A DNA stretch of 64,000 bases from Brachionus manjavacas (Eukaryota; Rotifera; Eurotatoria; Ploima; Brachionidae), in contig JAHQIY010000005.1 in the NCBI GenBank assembly GCA_019054805.1, positions 2,525,501 to 2,589,500 of the forward strand. Direction: 5' to 3'. The notes under the pieces were generated by a model that saw only the letters and a list, made by a program, of their open reading frames with translations, had not been told where the DNA came from and searched no databases. The position numbers and the translations under genes are program-made. Shown piece after piece: positions 49,441 through 59,875 of this stretch. How positions within the stretch are numbered: position 1 is the first letter of the stretch; each line of letters starts with the position of its first letter.

Positions 49441-50133
49441 TCCGCTCACAAAAGTAAATTTACAAATTTACATTGTAAATTTTGAGAATCCATTATTTTT
49501 CATATTTTTTACAATTTTACACATTGACACGTAATTCTATTAATTTACGTTGTTTCAAAATTTACTATTACATATAGACATAAGTAAATTTTTTCATGAG
49601 AATTTTAATTAGTGATAAAAAAATTATAGGCTTTTTTAGCAATAGATAACAAAGATATATTTTTGAATTTTCGATGTCTGAATGACAAAATATAACGAGT
49701 CGAACTGCATAAAGGCCAGTTCTGAGGCTTCTTGGATTTTTCCTAGAAATTTACCATCTGGTTTGATTGAAAAGTGTGAGAATTATGCTGATGACACAAT
49801 ACTTTTATCTTAAATAATGCTTTTAATTTATTTTTATTGAATAAAATAAACTTTTAATTTAAAAACACAATAAACTTTTAAAAGTAAGTTTTATCCATAA
49901 ATGATGCTTATTTTTTTGAAAAATCTTAATCATGGCATAATTTTTTAACCAAATATAATTCTAAGAAAATTGCTAAAATTGAAAATTGTCACTGTGTGGG
50001 GTAAGTCCTAATACAATTCTTGTGAATTGAAGCAAGAACTAGCTACACTCAGCACCGCAATTGAACAAGGTATGGGGTGGATTAAGCATTTTAGAAAAGA
50101 AAAGGATCAGAGGGATCAAAATGATCAAATTAA
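49441..50133. other. AT-rich DNA with a possible coding scrap
   Basis: At about 50020-50140 the plus strand has a short open stretch (KQELATLSTAIEQGMGWIKH) preceded by stops, possibly a remnant of a transposon protein. Otherwise nothing recognised. Confidence 0.3.
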
Positions 50134-50298
50134 GTTTTAACTACGAAATAAATTGTTATAACGATGCTATTTCAAGTGAGTAATTTTTTGCAGAATATTG
50201 CAGATTTTACCTTTACATTTAAAAAAGTATGCATGATCCAAAAATGTGACTCAGAATTAATTCTAATTAGAAATAACAATTTATTTCGTAGTTGAAAC
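50134..50298. mobile_element. Small MITE with ~25-bp inverted repeats
   Basis: Arms AACTACGAAATAAATTGTTAT at about 50139-50159 and its complement at 50273-50293 are perfect over 21 bp, extended with one mismatch. The interior is about 113 bp and non-coding. No clear target duplication. Confidence 0.6.
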
Positions 50299-51207
50299 CT
50301 GTTTTGATAGTTTTGAGCATCAAAAATTGATCATTGATTGATCAATAATTATCATAGTCCTAAAAGAACAAATAATAGGAGATCACATTAATTATAAATA
50401 AAAACAATCTATTTGGATTTGACAATCACAAAAAATGATTTATCTAGTCTAACAAAAGCAAAATTAAGGAACATAAAAAAATGTAATTCTCTGAAAACTC
50501 GTTGTAAGCTAGTAAAAAAATTTAAATAGTCGACTGCAAAAATTCAAACTAAAATTTTAAAAATCGGGAGCAAATTTTTTTAAAATTGTTCATAAAAGTT
50601 TCTTTCGGGAAGTTTTTTTTTCAAAGAATTAAATAAATTTAGAACAAGAGAAAAATTCAAAAATACCCTCAAAATTCTATCAGTGAGATTTTTTTTCTAT
50701 CAAAATTTAAAGATTTGTAATTTCAAACAAAATTGAATCTTTTTTGACGCAAACAGTTTTTTTTTTCTCAGATAATAAAGTTTTCTGGTGTAGATTATTT
50801 TTTATGGTAAATTTCTCGAAATAAAAGACTTTATTTTCGATTTTGCACTAGAATTCTACAGCTTAAGAAACCTAAATCAAATTGACAAAAATTTAAAATT
50901 TTTCAGGACCAGCTTATCTAAAATGAGTACAAAAATTTTCGATGACATATTCTGTGTTTTCATTTTTTGATTATGTTTCTATTTATATGCAATGAATTTT
51001 AAAGACTCTATGTAAACAATTAAAGAATTTACAGAAATAAATTATTAAAATTTATCCATAAAAAAAACTTTCAAAAAAATTAAAATAAATTTGCTAGACC
51101 TAAATCGAGAAAAATGTTATTAAATCAAGCAATCATTTCAAATAAAAAAATCTCTTGTTTTTTATCTTAAATTTTTCAAATTTTGATTAAATTTTCTATG
51201 TGCATTT
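50299..51207. other. AT-rich DNA upstream of the first CHP gene
   Basis: No gene or repeat recognised. It ends in a U-rich tract and AG at 51208-51209, twelve bases before the CHP-a start codon. Confidence 0.4.
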
Positions 51208-51220
51208 AGAAGCTTATAAA

Positions 51221-51790
51221 ATGGGATCAAATTCTTCTATTTTGCTTCAAAAAGAAGAGATAAATACCATCGCTAACGAAACAGGATTTTCTCCAAATCA
51301 AATAAAACGTTTGTACAATCGTTTTACAACATTGGACAAGGATAAGGCTGGTTATTTGACGAGACATGACCTCCTTCGCATCCCAGAACTACATGTGAAT
51401 CCTTTGTGTGATCGAATAATCGAGGTTTTGATAGATGATCATGGAAAAGATGGAAAATTAAATTTTAGACAATTTGCCCAAGTTTTTTCTACTTTTAGAC
51501 GAGAAAAGAATGAAAATAACAGCCTTAATAGTAAAGAAAATAAGCTCAAATTTTTGTTTGGTATTTATGACAGAGATAAAGACAATAAGATAAATAAAAG
51601 TGAATTGCTGGGCATTTTGAAAATGTTGGTCGGATCAAATATTCCAGAGGAGCAAATGAATGCGATTGCAGAGAGAACCATTACCGAATTGGATGAAAAT
51701 GGTGATTTGGTTATTACTTTTGAAGAGTTTTGCGATACATTAAAAAAAATTGATGTGGATGAAAAAATGAGCATGAAATTTTTGACATAA
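51221..51790 (+). CDS. CHP1: Calcineurin B homologous protein (CHP1-like), copy a
   Basis: 189 residues, single coding exon; the start is MGSNSS, a consensus N-myristoylation signal as in CHP1 (MGSRAS). Four EF-hands are present. The first two are degenerate, as in the family. EF3 (D117-E128, DRDKDNKINKSE) and EF4 (D158-E169, DENGDLVITFEE) have complete calcium loops. The C-terminus DEKMSMKFL matches the family's EQKMSIRFL. CHP proteins bind calcium and serve as subunits of Na+/H+ exchangers and as trafficking and lipid-enzyme cofactors. I use the ATG at 51221 rather than the earlier in-frame open sequence because of the myristoylation motif and an acceptor-like AG at 51208-51209. AATAAA at 51880. 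A tandem paralogue lies 2.3 kb downstream. Confidence 0.92.
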   Translation: MGSNSSILLQKEEINTIANETGFSPNQIKRLYNRFTTLDKDKAGYLTRHDLLRIPELHVNPLCDRIIEVLIDDHGKDGKLNFRQFAQVFSTFRREKNENNSLNSKENKLKFLFGIYDRDKDNKINKSELLGILKMLVGSNIPEEQMNAIAERTITELDENGDLVITFEEFCDTLKKIDVDEKMSMKFLT

Positions 51791-54132
51791 AAAGCTCAAA
51801 TTGTTTTTAAATTCGTGCTACTTAAAAAAAATTAATTTGTTATAGCTAGTCACTAATTTTGTTTTTGAATTTTATTTTCAATAAATTATTTTTTAATTTA
51901 ATGCCATTTTTTATTTCTTACATACTTTTCTTGTACTGCTAGCAAAAACGAATAAAAATCAGTTCCAAAGAGCCAAAATTAATAACTGTAAAAAGTTTGT
52001 CACAAAAAATTGACAAAATGTATTTTAATTTATGATGCATTCAATTGATAAAATTTTAAATAGGTTATAAAATAAGATATAGAAGAAAAATCACAAACAG
52101 ACAGAAATGAGATAAAAGTTTGATAGGATTTAAAATTCAACTTTCACTTTTTTTAATTAATGCAGCAAAAGTTAAATTTCGATTTTAAGTTTAAAATTAA
52201 TTCTAAACCAAACAACACTGATAATTATTAAAAAATTTGAATCACAAACACCTATTGTGACATTTAAGCCTAAAAACTTTCATATATTATTTTCAACTAT
52301 AAATAAATTAATTTATGTTAAAAAGAATTTTATTTTTTTGATAAAATATAAAATAAAAGTTAAATTGACAAAACAATTATGACAGTATGTATTTAACCTC
52401 GGAAATTTTATAATTTCTTGCGTTTATTTTTTTTCACCAGAAAAACTGAATTTTATTAATTCGCGATAATAAACTCAAAAATCGTTCATTAAGATTTTAT
52501 AAATATTATAATTAAAAAAAGACTTTAATTTCTTAGTTCAGCTAGGCTCAAATTTTCAATTTTTTTTTTAGTTTAAATAAATATATTCACTGATTGAATT
52601 TCCTAACTGTTTGTCTTGATAAACAAATTATGTTTAGTTTGTTATTATTTGGTTATGTTCTTAATTTTTTTTAATATAAAAACCTCAATACTTGAGTTTT
52701 TGAATTAAGTTAAAAATCATAATTTGTTGAATGTAAGTCCAAAAAGCAAAAAATAAAATAGAATTCGTTTTAGGTCAATGCATTTAGCTAGCAATATTTC
52801 AAGCAAACTTTATTCATCATAAAATTTAATACTATTTTGCTAAGATAGCGATATCTTTATTACAGGCAATTAATATTCAGAAAAACTTGATTTTATATAA
52901 GTTTTCCTCTAACCAGTTTCTTGTGTACATGATTTTGTTGCTTAATAAACAGTTTAAGCATTAAAAAAAGTAATGGTAATTTCAGCTAAAATTCAAATTC
53001 TAGATAGAGTGATTTCAACAAAGTTAAATCACATAGCTATATAAATAATATTGGATTTCTAAATTTTAAAGAGAAAAACCAAAATTTTAAAAAGAAAAAG
53101 TGACTAAGCACAATTTTTAAGTAAAGATGTTTTAGAAAGTGATTTAATTTTTTAAATAAAATATCATAATTTATAATTATTAAGAAATTCGAGCGTAATT
53201 AATTTTGAACTAGACTATTTAAGACTTTAACTAAGCCATAATAAAAATCAAATAAGCTTGATTACTTAACTAGTTTCAATAGATAAATTTGAATTTTTTA
53301 GAAAATAATTATCGGCAAAATTAATAAACACTATAGCTTGAAAAATCAGTCTAGATACTGTCAAATGCACCATGATTGCTATTTTATCCAGAGATCATTA
53401 TTTGCTATAAAATTGTTTCCGTAGGTGCTTCAACTAATTCAACAGGCAAAACTTAATTTGTTGTTCTATTGAAGAAAATTATTTTTACTAATTCCTTAAA
53501 TATCTTACGGATCATAATTAATTTGTTCAAAGTTTTAAATTTCTTTAAGTTGAAAGTTTTTTTAAAGATCTTTTAAGGTAATTTTAATGAAAAGTAAAAG
53601 AATAAAAGAACAATTTTTTTTAAATTAGAAATCATTAAGTTTAAATGAAAAATTTTTATTCACAGTTTTTATAAATATTTTGTAGTTTTAAAGGTTTTTT
53701 GTATTTTTTAATAGGCAAAATGAATAATTTCAAAATTCAAAATTTTTTTAATAAATTTGTTCAGCTGAAAAAAGTAAATTAAACGCTAGATTTCTTAATC
53801 TTTAAAATGCGAAACTAATTAAAAAAAATAGTAGACTTAAACTTAAGGTTAAATAAAGTAACCAGTATTAAGTTCACTTTGAAAAATAATTAAACTAATT
53901 TATAATTTAAAATATCAATAAAAAAGATATTAAGTGAAGATGAAAATAAAAATTTAACTAAATATCAAATCAGCAGAAAGGACATTTAACTTGATTTATC
54001 TTTTGGCTTAATATTGATTCAACGACATAAGAATTGTTTGATTATAATTTATGGAATCCTTTAAAATTATTTTAGCTTTCTTTAAGTTACAAATCGAAAA
54101 TATTTGCCAACTTTTTTATTTTATTTAGAAAA
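51791..54132. other. Spacer between the two CHP paralogues
   Basis: 2.3 kb of AT-rich sequence with the CHP-a AATAAA at 51880. No gene, pseudogene or inverted-repeat element was recognised. Confidence 0.45.
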
Positions 54133-54699
54133 ATGGGATCTTCTAGCAGTATTAGCCTTGATTCAAGTGAAGTTGATGAAATTTGTAGAGAAACTGGCTT
54201 TTCACATAGTCAGTTGAAGAGGCTATTCAACCGCTTTAATAGTTTGGACAAAGACAATTTAGGCTATTTGCGTAAAGAAGATTTATCATCAATTCCTGAG
54301 TTGTACAATCCGGTTAGAGATCGTATTATAGATGTTTTGATTACCGACTATGGTCAAAATGGTCACTTAAATTTCAGACAATTTGCAAATGTTTTGGCTG
54401 TGTTCCGACGAAAAACGGGTCACTCGACGGGTCCAAACACGCTTGAAAATAAGCTAAGGTTTATATTCGATATGTACGATCGAGATAAAGATAATTTCAT
54501 AAACCAAAATGAACTTTTATCAATATTGCAAATGATTGTTGGTGATAATTTACCGGAAGACCAGCTGAATGCAATTGCAGACAGAACAATTATTGAGCTT
54601 GGCTTACCTGTTAACGAAGGAATTTCGTATGAAAAATTTTGTGATTGTTTAAAAAAAATTGATATTGACGAAAAAATGAGCATGAAATTCTTGTCTTGA
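54133..54699 (+). CDS. Calcineurin B homologous protein (CHP1-like), copy b, EF4 degenerate
   Basis: 188 residues, single coding exon, start MGSSSS (myristoylation consensus), end DEKMSMKFLS. It is collinear with copy a over its whole length, with a one-residue gap near 'IPELYNPVRDR'. EF3 is intact (D116-E127, DRDKDNFINQNE). EF4 is not: its twelve loop positions read GLPVNEGISYEK (157-168), so the acidic ligands at positions 1, 3, 5 and 12 are all gone. It should bind one calcium at most. An acceptor-like TTTAG ends four bases before the ATG, as in copy a. AATAAA at 54744. This is a diverged tandem duplicate, probably with a different calcium response or partner. Confidence 0.9.
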   Translation: MGSSSSISLDSSEVDEICRETGFSHSQLKRLFNRFNSLDKDNLGYLRKEDLSSIPELYNPVRDRIIDVLITDYGQNGHLNFRQFANVLAVFRRKTGHSTGPNTLENKLRFIFDMYDRDKDNFINQNELLSILQMIVGDNLPEDQLNAIADRTIIELGLPVNEGISYEKFCDCLKKIDIDEKMSMKFLS

Positions 54700-54793
54700 A
54701 TGAAAATGAAATCAAAATTATTTCCTCAAAATTTTAGTTTTTCAATAAATTTTATATCAATTTAGAATATTTTCTTTGTTATCTGAGAATATA

Positions 54794-54834
54794 AATATTC
54801 AGATAATGTAAAACTCTCACATTATCTGAATATT
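54794..54834. repeat. Perfect 16-bp inverted repeat downstream of CHP-b
   Basis: AATATTCAGATAATGT and its exact complement are separated by 9 nt. It starts 95 bp after the stop and 45 bp after the AATAAA. It may be a hairpin in the 3' flank or a tiny transposon scar. Confidence 0.6.
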
Positions 54835-55432
54835 GAATGAATTTTGATCTCAAAATTAGCAATCTGAACATGTGAAAATCGAGGAAAGTAAATTTTTAGT
54901 ATGGGTCAAAAGTTATTTTATCTATAAGTTATTTTATTAAATTATAATGACTCTTTAGAATTTTTTTTCTGTTCAGGTTTATTTCGAAATTGGTGAATTG
55001 AATTTTTTTGAGCATGCCCACTTTTTGGTTCTATTTAGTTCAATTTACTCAAAAATATAAAAAAATCAAAACCAAAAAGTTGTTCCAAATTTTCTCAAAA
55101 TTTTGAACCACATTCATCATCATTTTAGGTTATCTTGGGGTCAGAAATGTACAAATCAAAAAACCCGGTTAAATTGCACACTTCAATTAATTTAAGGTTC
55201 TTTAAAAATTTGTTTAGCTTTTAACCAAGTTTTCTCCAGGTCTTGATATTTAAGAGTTCATGAGACAATTAGTTGTGAATAGGAAGCTTTTTTAAATTAT
55301 GATTGTAAATTTTGAAGTCATTATAATTTGAAAAGTGAATTTGAAAAGATTTTTAAATCCTGAACGGAATTTTGTTTTTTGTATTAAAAAATTAAATAAA
55401 CATAAAAAGATTAAATAAACATAAAAAGAGAT

Positions 55433-55893
55433 AAATGTGACAAACCCAATGAAGAAATTATTTTATTCAAAAAGAGAAATTACACTTAAAAAAATCCTAG
55501 TCTGTGAATTATACATAAATTTAGATTTTGTTGTTAGAATTAGAACCAAAATTAGGTCAAAAACATAAAAAACACATAAAAATTATTGAAATTCATTCCA
55601 TGGTCCGGCTTTTCGTTCCTTAATTACTTTTATTAAAAAATTTTTGTACGAAATACCTGAAAAATAAATCGAATCTACTAAGCACCAACTTACTAGATAA
55701 ACACATTTTGCAAGGTTTAAAAATCCAATGCAAGAACAATTTGTACATTCTAGACAAAAACAGTCCTTATTTATAATTATGGAATATTTATCTTCTATTT
55801 TTATACAAATTTATGTATAATTCACAGACTAAGATTTTATTTTGTAATTTCTCTTTTTGAATAAAGTAATTTTTTCATTGTGTTTGTCACATT
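55433..55893. mobile_element. Nested element with ~90-bp inverted repeats
   Basis: Arms 55433-55522 and 55807-55893 are inverted copies (AAATGTGACAAAC, TTTATTCAAAAAGAGAAATT, GTCTGTGAATTATACATAAA). Inside, on the minus strand, an open stretch reads DCFCLECTNCSCIGF and later VIKERKAGPWNEF, cysteine-rich like the C-terminal finger of the pogo-like remnant at 23.2 kb. A 461-bp non-autonomous element. Confidence 0.65.
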
Positions 55894-55955
55894 TGTAATA
55901 TTTATGGGTCTGCTGGTAGGCTTTTATTCCCCAGTCAGACTTCTCAGGTCCTTTT

Positions 55956-56258
55956 CTAGACTCGAGGGTTTCGGATCAAAACATTAAGGATTTTCTTCAA
56001 TGGCCAATCCATCATGTGGATCTCCATGGTTCCCTGGACCGTGTTTACTGTTGGTCCGTTTGCCAGGCTTGCCTCCCACTCTATCTTTTCCTTTCTCCAC
56101 GTAGCTCTTGCTTCTTTTTGGTCACCGATGTTGCGCTCCATCCATCTTTCATGGGCCTTCTCCTGTTCTTTTTCCATTCTTTTGAGGGGCCAGTCTGTCA
56201 TTTTACTCGTGTGGTGTTTGCAGGTTGGACCGAGATCAGTTATAATTTCTATTATCAC
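55956..56258 (-). CDS. Open frame, unrecognised, charged (second part)
   Basis: 100 codons open on the minus strand, rich in K, E, R and W (MEKEQEKAHERW, RATWRKEKIEW). It contains two copies of a DWPLK motif (MTDWPLKRM and MMDWPLKKI). It follows the 56340-56780 frame on the same strand after stops and probably belongs to the same decayed or multi-part gene. The codon and base use is markedly GC-richer than its surroundings. I do not recognise it. It may be transposon cargo, a virus-derived insert or a captured gene. Confidence 0.35.
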   Translation of the reverse strand: MIIEIITDLGPTCKHHTSKMTDWPLKRMEKEQEKAHERWMERNIGDQKEARATWRKEKIEWEASLANGPTVNTVQGTMEIHMMDWPLKKILNVLIRNPRV

Positions 56259-56339
56259 TCTTTTGGTTTGTCCTATTTTGGCCTCCTTCTATTCGAAACC
56301 CAGTCCCATCCGATTGTTGTTTTTGATTCGCACTCGCTC

Positions 56340-56780
56340 TCATATTCGGCCGATCTTTTCTTTGGACGCCTTGGCCATGTACTTGGCGTAAAAATCGTCT
56401 AGGAATTTCATGCGCGAATGGGTTTTATCTTCGGGTTTGATGGCTTCCACGAGGGGTGTCTCAATTCTTCTTTCATATTTGTTTGAGTCTCTATACTCCT
56501 CTCGGTGGACCAGCCCGTCCTCTCTATGTAGGTCATATATTCTTACCTCGGTATGGGGGAAATTAAACTCGGCATCCAAATGGTTATTCCGGTTGGTCTT
56601 GAATTGGATTCGGTGAGCTGGGTCATCCGGGTTTTTCAGACGCCCGTACATTTCCTTCACGCATTTCTTGATGTTTTCTTTGTCATAAAATACTATGAAG
56701 GCGGCGGTATCGACCCTGTCGTGTTCTGCCAAGAATCGAGCATATCGTATGGGTCCGATTCTTGTTCTGAGGATGTCCAA
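56340..56780 (-). CDS. Open frame, unrecognised, GC-rich island inside inverted-repeat element
   Basis: 146 codons open on the minus strand, and the frame stays open further upstream to about 56850 (KGYRKNNLATNRKFLDILRT). There is no convincing ATG near the listed start, which is TTG; an upstream start or splice is likely. The peptide is soluble and charged, with AFIVFYDKENIKKCVKEMYG (possible RNA-binding-like beta-alpha pattern) and a repeated R/E-rich middle. No family recognised. The base composition near 45-50% G+C contrasts with roughly 20% in the flanks. The position between terminal inverted repeats suggests mobile cargo. Confidence 0.4.
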   Translation of the reverse strand: MDILRTRIGPIRYARFLAEHDRVDTAAFIVFYDKENIKKCVKEMYGRLKNPDDPAHRIQFKTNRNNHLDAEFNFPHTEVRIYDLHREDGLVHREEYRDSNKYERRIETPLVEAIKPEDKTHSRMKFLDDFYAKYMAKASKEKIGRI

Positions 56781-56975
56781 AAATTTGCGGTTTGTCGCTA
56801 AGTTGTTCTTCCTGTATCCCTTTATTTTATTTAATTTTTTTAATTTTGGTCCATAAAATAATAATGATCAGATAACCCAATTTTTTACCACAAAAAAACA
56901 AAATTCCGTTCAGGATTAAAAAATCTTTTCAAATTATAATGACTTTTCAAAATTTACAATGATAATTAAAAAAAA

Positions 56976-57589
56976 TTTATCTACTATATCAAAATTAGAG
57001 ATTTTTTTAGGTGTAATTCGGATAAAAATATGAAGTTAAAAATATTAATAATACATTTTTATAATTAAGAAATTCATAAAATTGACAAGCAATCTAATGC
57101 TTTATCATTATTAAATTCGATTAATACTTTTGAGTTTTTATTTTATCTCAATGCATTAACTGATTTTTATGGCAAGACGAATACGACTGAAGCAAGACTG
57201 AAGAGAAAGTAGAAATACTAGAGATTGAAATGCCAGAAAATACACGTCTTATAAGACCACCGAAATATTCTTACTTTTTAAACCTAAATTTCTTTATTAT
57301 TTAATTTTGATTATAATTAAGATGCTTTAGAACTGATAATTCCGTTGAAATCCGATTTATTAATTACAAATAGCCATTTAGGCCGGCTGCTTGGAGATCG
57401 CACGTTTCCCTTTCAGCAAGATAAGCGCTATCCAAAAAAAAAAAAAAAGTTTACATGATTTACAAATTAGAAAAATTAAAATAATTAAAAAAATTTTTAA
57501 ATGAAGCTTTAAAAAAAAAAAATTAATTATTTATATATATAGAATCGATTCTACCAAAACATTAGACAAATCAAATCGATTTAGGCAGA
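56976..57589. other. AT-rich DNA with a GC pocket
   Basis: No gene seen. A less AT-rich patch at about 57380-57430 (GGCCGGCTGCTTGGAG) may be a remnant of the hAT element that follows. Confidence 0.35.
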
Positions 57590-58193
57590 AGAAGGGCTTA
57601 AAGGGCTTAAACAAGAATTTGAGCTGTGGTATGCATTCAAAAAAATGTTGGAATTAATTTTAAAAATATTGAACAGGAGACTGAATGAACTAAAAAAAAT
57701 TTTTGGGTCCATACGTGGCGGAAATGTTTCCCAACATTTTCAGACTTTTCGGAATTTATTAAACACTTCCTATTTCGAATGCGGAGGCAGAGAGAACTTT
57801 TTCTTCTTTTAAAAGAATAAAAAATAGTCTCTGAAGCAGGACAGATCAAGAAAGATTAAATGAAATAAACCTCATGAATATTGAGTCATTTGAATTACAA
57901 GAACTTAACGTTTACATTATTGTTGATATTTTTGCTAGGCAAAAGAATAGAAGACTAATTTTTTTTTAAATATTTTATTTAATTTTGTTTGACTAGTTAA
58001 GTTTTTCCAATGAACTTAATTTTTGCTCTACTGTGTATTGAATTTTGTAAATAAAATAACATTTTTTTAAAAGACTGATTTTAAAATTTCATTACTTTGT
58101 AATTTAGCCCCCCCCTCAACGCACCAATTCTATCCCGTCTTCTTTGGTCTTGAAGTTCGCCACACCATTTTTAACTTTCAGGCACCGCCACTG
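57590..58193 (+). mobile_element. hAT transposase C-terminal fragment and 3' terminus
   Basis: In a broken plus-strand frame the sequence reads TLPISNAEAERTFSSFKRIK and, after a stop, RTDQERLNEINLMNIES. This is the highly conserved C-terminal dimerisation motif of hAT transposases ('P-x-S-N-A-x-A-E-R-x-F-S'). Downstream, after a CCCCCCC run, the sequence CAGGCACCGCCACTG (58179-58193) is the expected inverted terminal repeat (CAGTGGCGG.. on the other strand). The 5' part is missing. Confidence 0.75.
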
Positions 58194-59875
58194 CATCCAT
58201 TCTCGTCTGAATGAAATTTTTAAACTAAAACTAATTTTTCTAATGCGATTCGTTTAAGAGTCAAAGATGCTTTTGCACAATTCGTCAATACTTTTTCTTA
58301 AAGGTGAAAATTTATTTTATATCAATAAAACTTTCCTTTAATTTTAATACTTATTGAATAAGTATTAAAATTAAAGGAAAGTTTATTAATATCATGTAAT
58401 CTAAAATGTTAAAGAAAAATAAAAATTTAAGGATAAGTCTAATTTTCTAGAGCTTATAATCAAGTAGTCTATTTTTTTTTATTAAAATCTTAACTTTTGT
58501 AAACATGGAAATTAAAACCACTGTAAGAAAAAATATCTAATTAGATGTTTCAAAAATAAGCGATTGTTTAAAATTTTTGTGCTTACTAATAAAATTTGGT
58601 TCTTTGATAATTATTTCAATTGATTTTTCATAAATTACATATTTAAGTTCAATTTTACATAAAACAAGGTTTTACCTGTGGCTCTGCTGCCAGAATAATA
58701 AAAATAAAAGAAAAAGAAATAAATATTGATTATTTAATTGATTGATTTATTTTATTTATTATATTGAAAAATTCTTATTAAAAATTGATTTTAAAAATTT
58801 TTTTTCATAAGTGTTGATTAAATGATTTAATGAATGTTTTTTTCTTTTCTTAATTTTTAATTAAAATTTATTTTTAAGTTGTAAAAAAATTAATATATAA
58901 TATGTAATCTAAAAAAATGGATTAAGACAATTATAAAAACACTAAATTCAAATATTAAAGTTAGTTATCGTAAGTAAATGCATGAAAATTTTACTTTTTT
59001 TCACACATTTGGTTTTTAAATATTAAGATTATCAAAATCAATAAGCGCAAAAGTATTTTAATAACTTACGATCGACAATTCGCAACAAAAAATAATAATT
59101 AAATAAATACCGTTTTTAAATTTTTACAAAATATTCTTAATTTTGGTAACTAATAATTGTAAAAAATTATTAAACTACTTATTTTACGTTCATTGTTGAA
59201 AAAGCAAAAATGTCCAATTTTGGTATTTTATTTTTTTTGCTTTTTATATTTTCCAAATATTTCAAACGAAAAAATTTTAAAAATTATTAACAAAAATTTA
59301 CGTAAACTTTGGTAAAATTCAATTTTATCAAAGTGAATAATCAAGTACAATGAACTAAAAATAATGAAGTAATAAAGTAAAATTTAAAACACGAAATTTA
59401 TTTGTAAGAAAATATTAATGTTCAAAAAAAATAAAAATATTTTGAGTTTTATTTTATTTGACTCTATGATCTTTTCTTATTAGAATTTTTTATTTTAATG
59501 TTAGAAATACTTCATCGCTAATTAAATAATTTTCAATTAGGTGGTTTTAATTGAAGTTTTTTTTTAATTCTAAATTAACACACAATTTGATTCAAAATAA
59601 TCAATTTTTTGACAAATTTTCCTTTAAATTTTTTCTTTAAACTTTACTGTTAAATTAAACATTGTTTGTTTCACCTTTCAAATCTTAGAAAAATTTCAAG
59701 TACAAAATCCATTTTTTTTAAGAATTTAAATTTTGTGTTAAAAGTTTTGTATGAAATTTCACAATGCCATTCAATAAAATGAACATTCAACCATTGATTT
59801 ATTGGACCATTTAGATTAAAGAATCAATTGAAAAGTAGTTTATTAGAGAAAAAATTATAAAATCTTTTAAAAATT
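58194..59875. other. AT-rich intergenic DNA with one perfect palindrome
   Basis: No gene seen between the hAT remnant and the glutamate receptor. Contains the palindrome listed at 58328. Confidence 0.45.
58328..58384. repeat. Perfect 28-bp inverted repeat with 1-nt spacer
   Basis: Arm AAACTTTCCTTTAATTTTAA.. (58328-58355) is followed by a single G and then its exact complement (58357-58384). Beyond the core the symmetry continues with small mismatches. Such a cruciform-prone palindrome normally decays fast, so it is young or maintained. Confidence 0.8.

Larger units (their letters stand above)
55291..56975 (-). mobile_element. 1.7 kb inverted-repeat-bounded element with unrecognised coding segment
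   Basis: The outer arms, about 55291-55390 and 56881-56975, are inverted copies (shared blocks ATTGTAAATTTTGAA, GTCATTATAATTTGAAAAG and AATCCTGAACGGAATTTTG). The left arm has a 13-bp tandem duplication. Between them lie a nested inverted-repeat element (55433-55893) and a much GC-richer segment (about 55905-56830) with two open frames on the minus strand. The structure is that of a DNA transposon or a cargo-carrying derivative. No transposase was recognised. Confidence 0.6.

Noticed and set aside
56014-56801. Plus-strand open frames over the GC-rich cargo
   Set aside because: Their peptides are F/S/L-rich, as expected for the complement of a charged minus-strand protein. The minus-strand frames look more like real protein.
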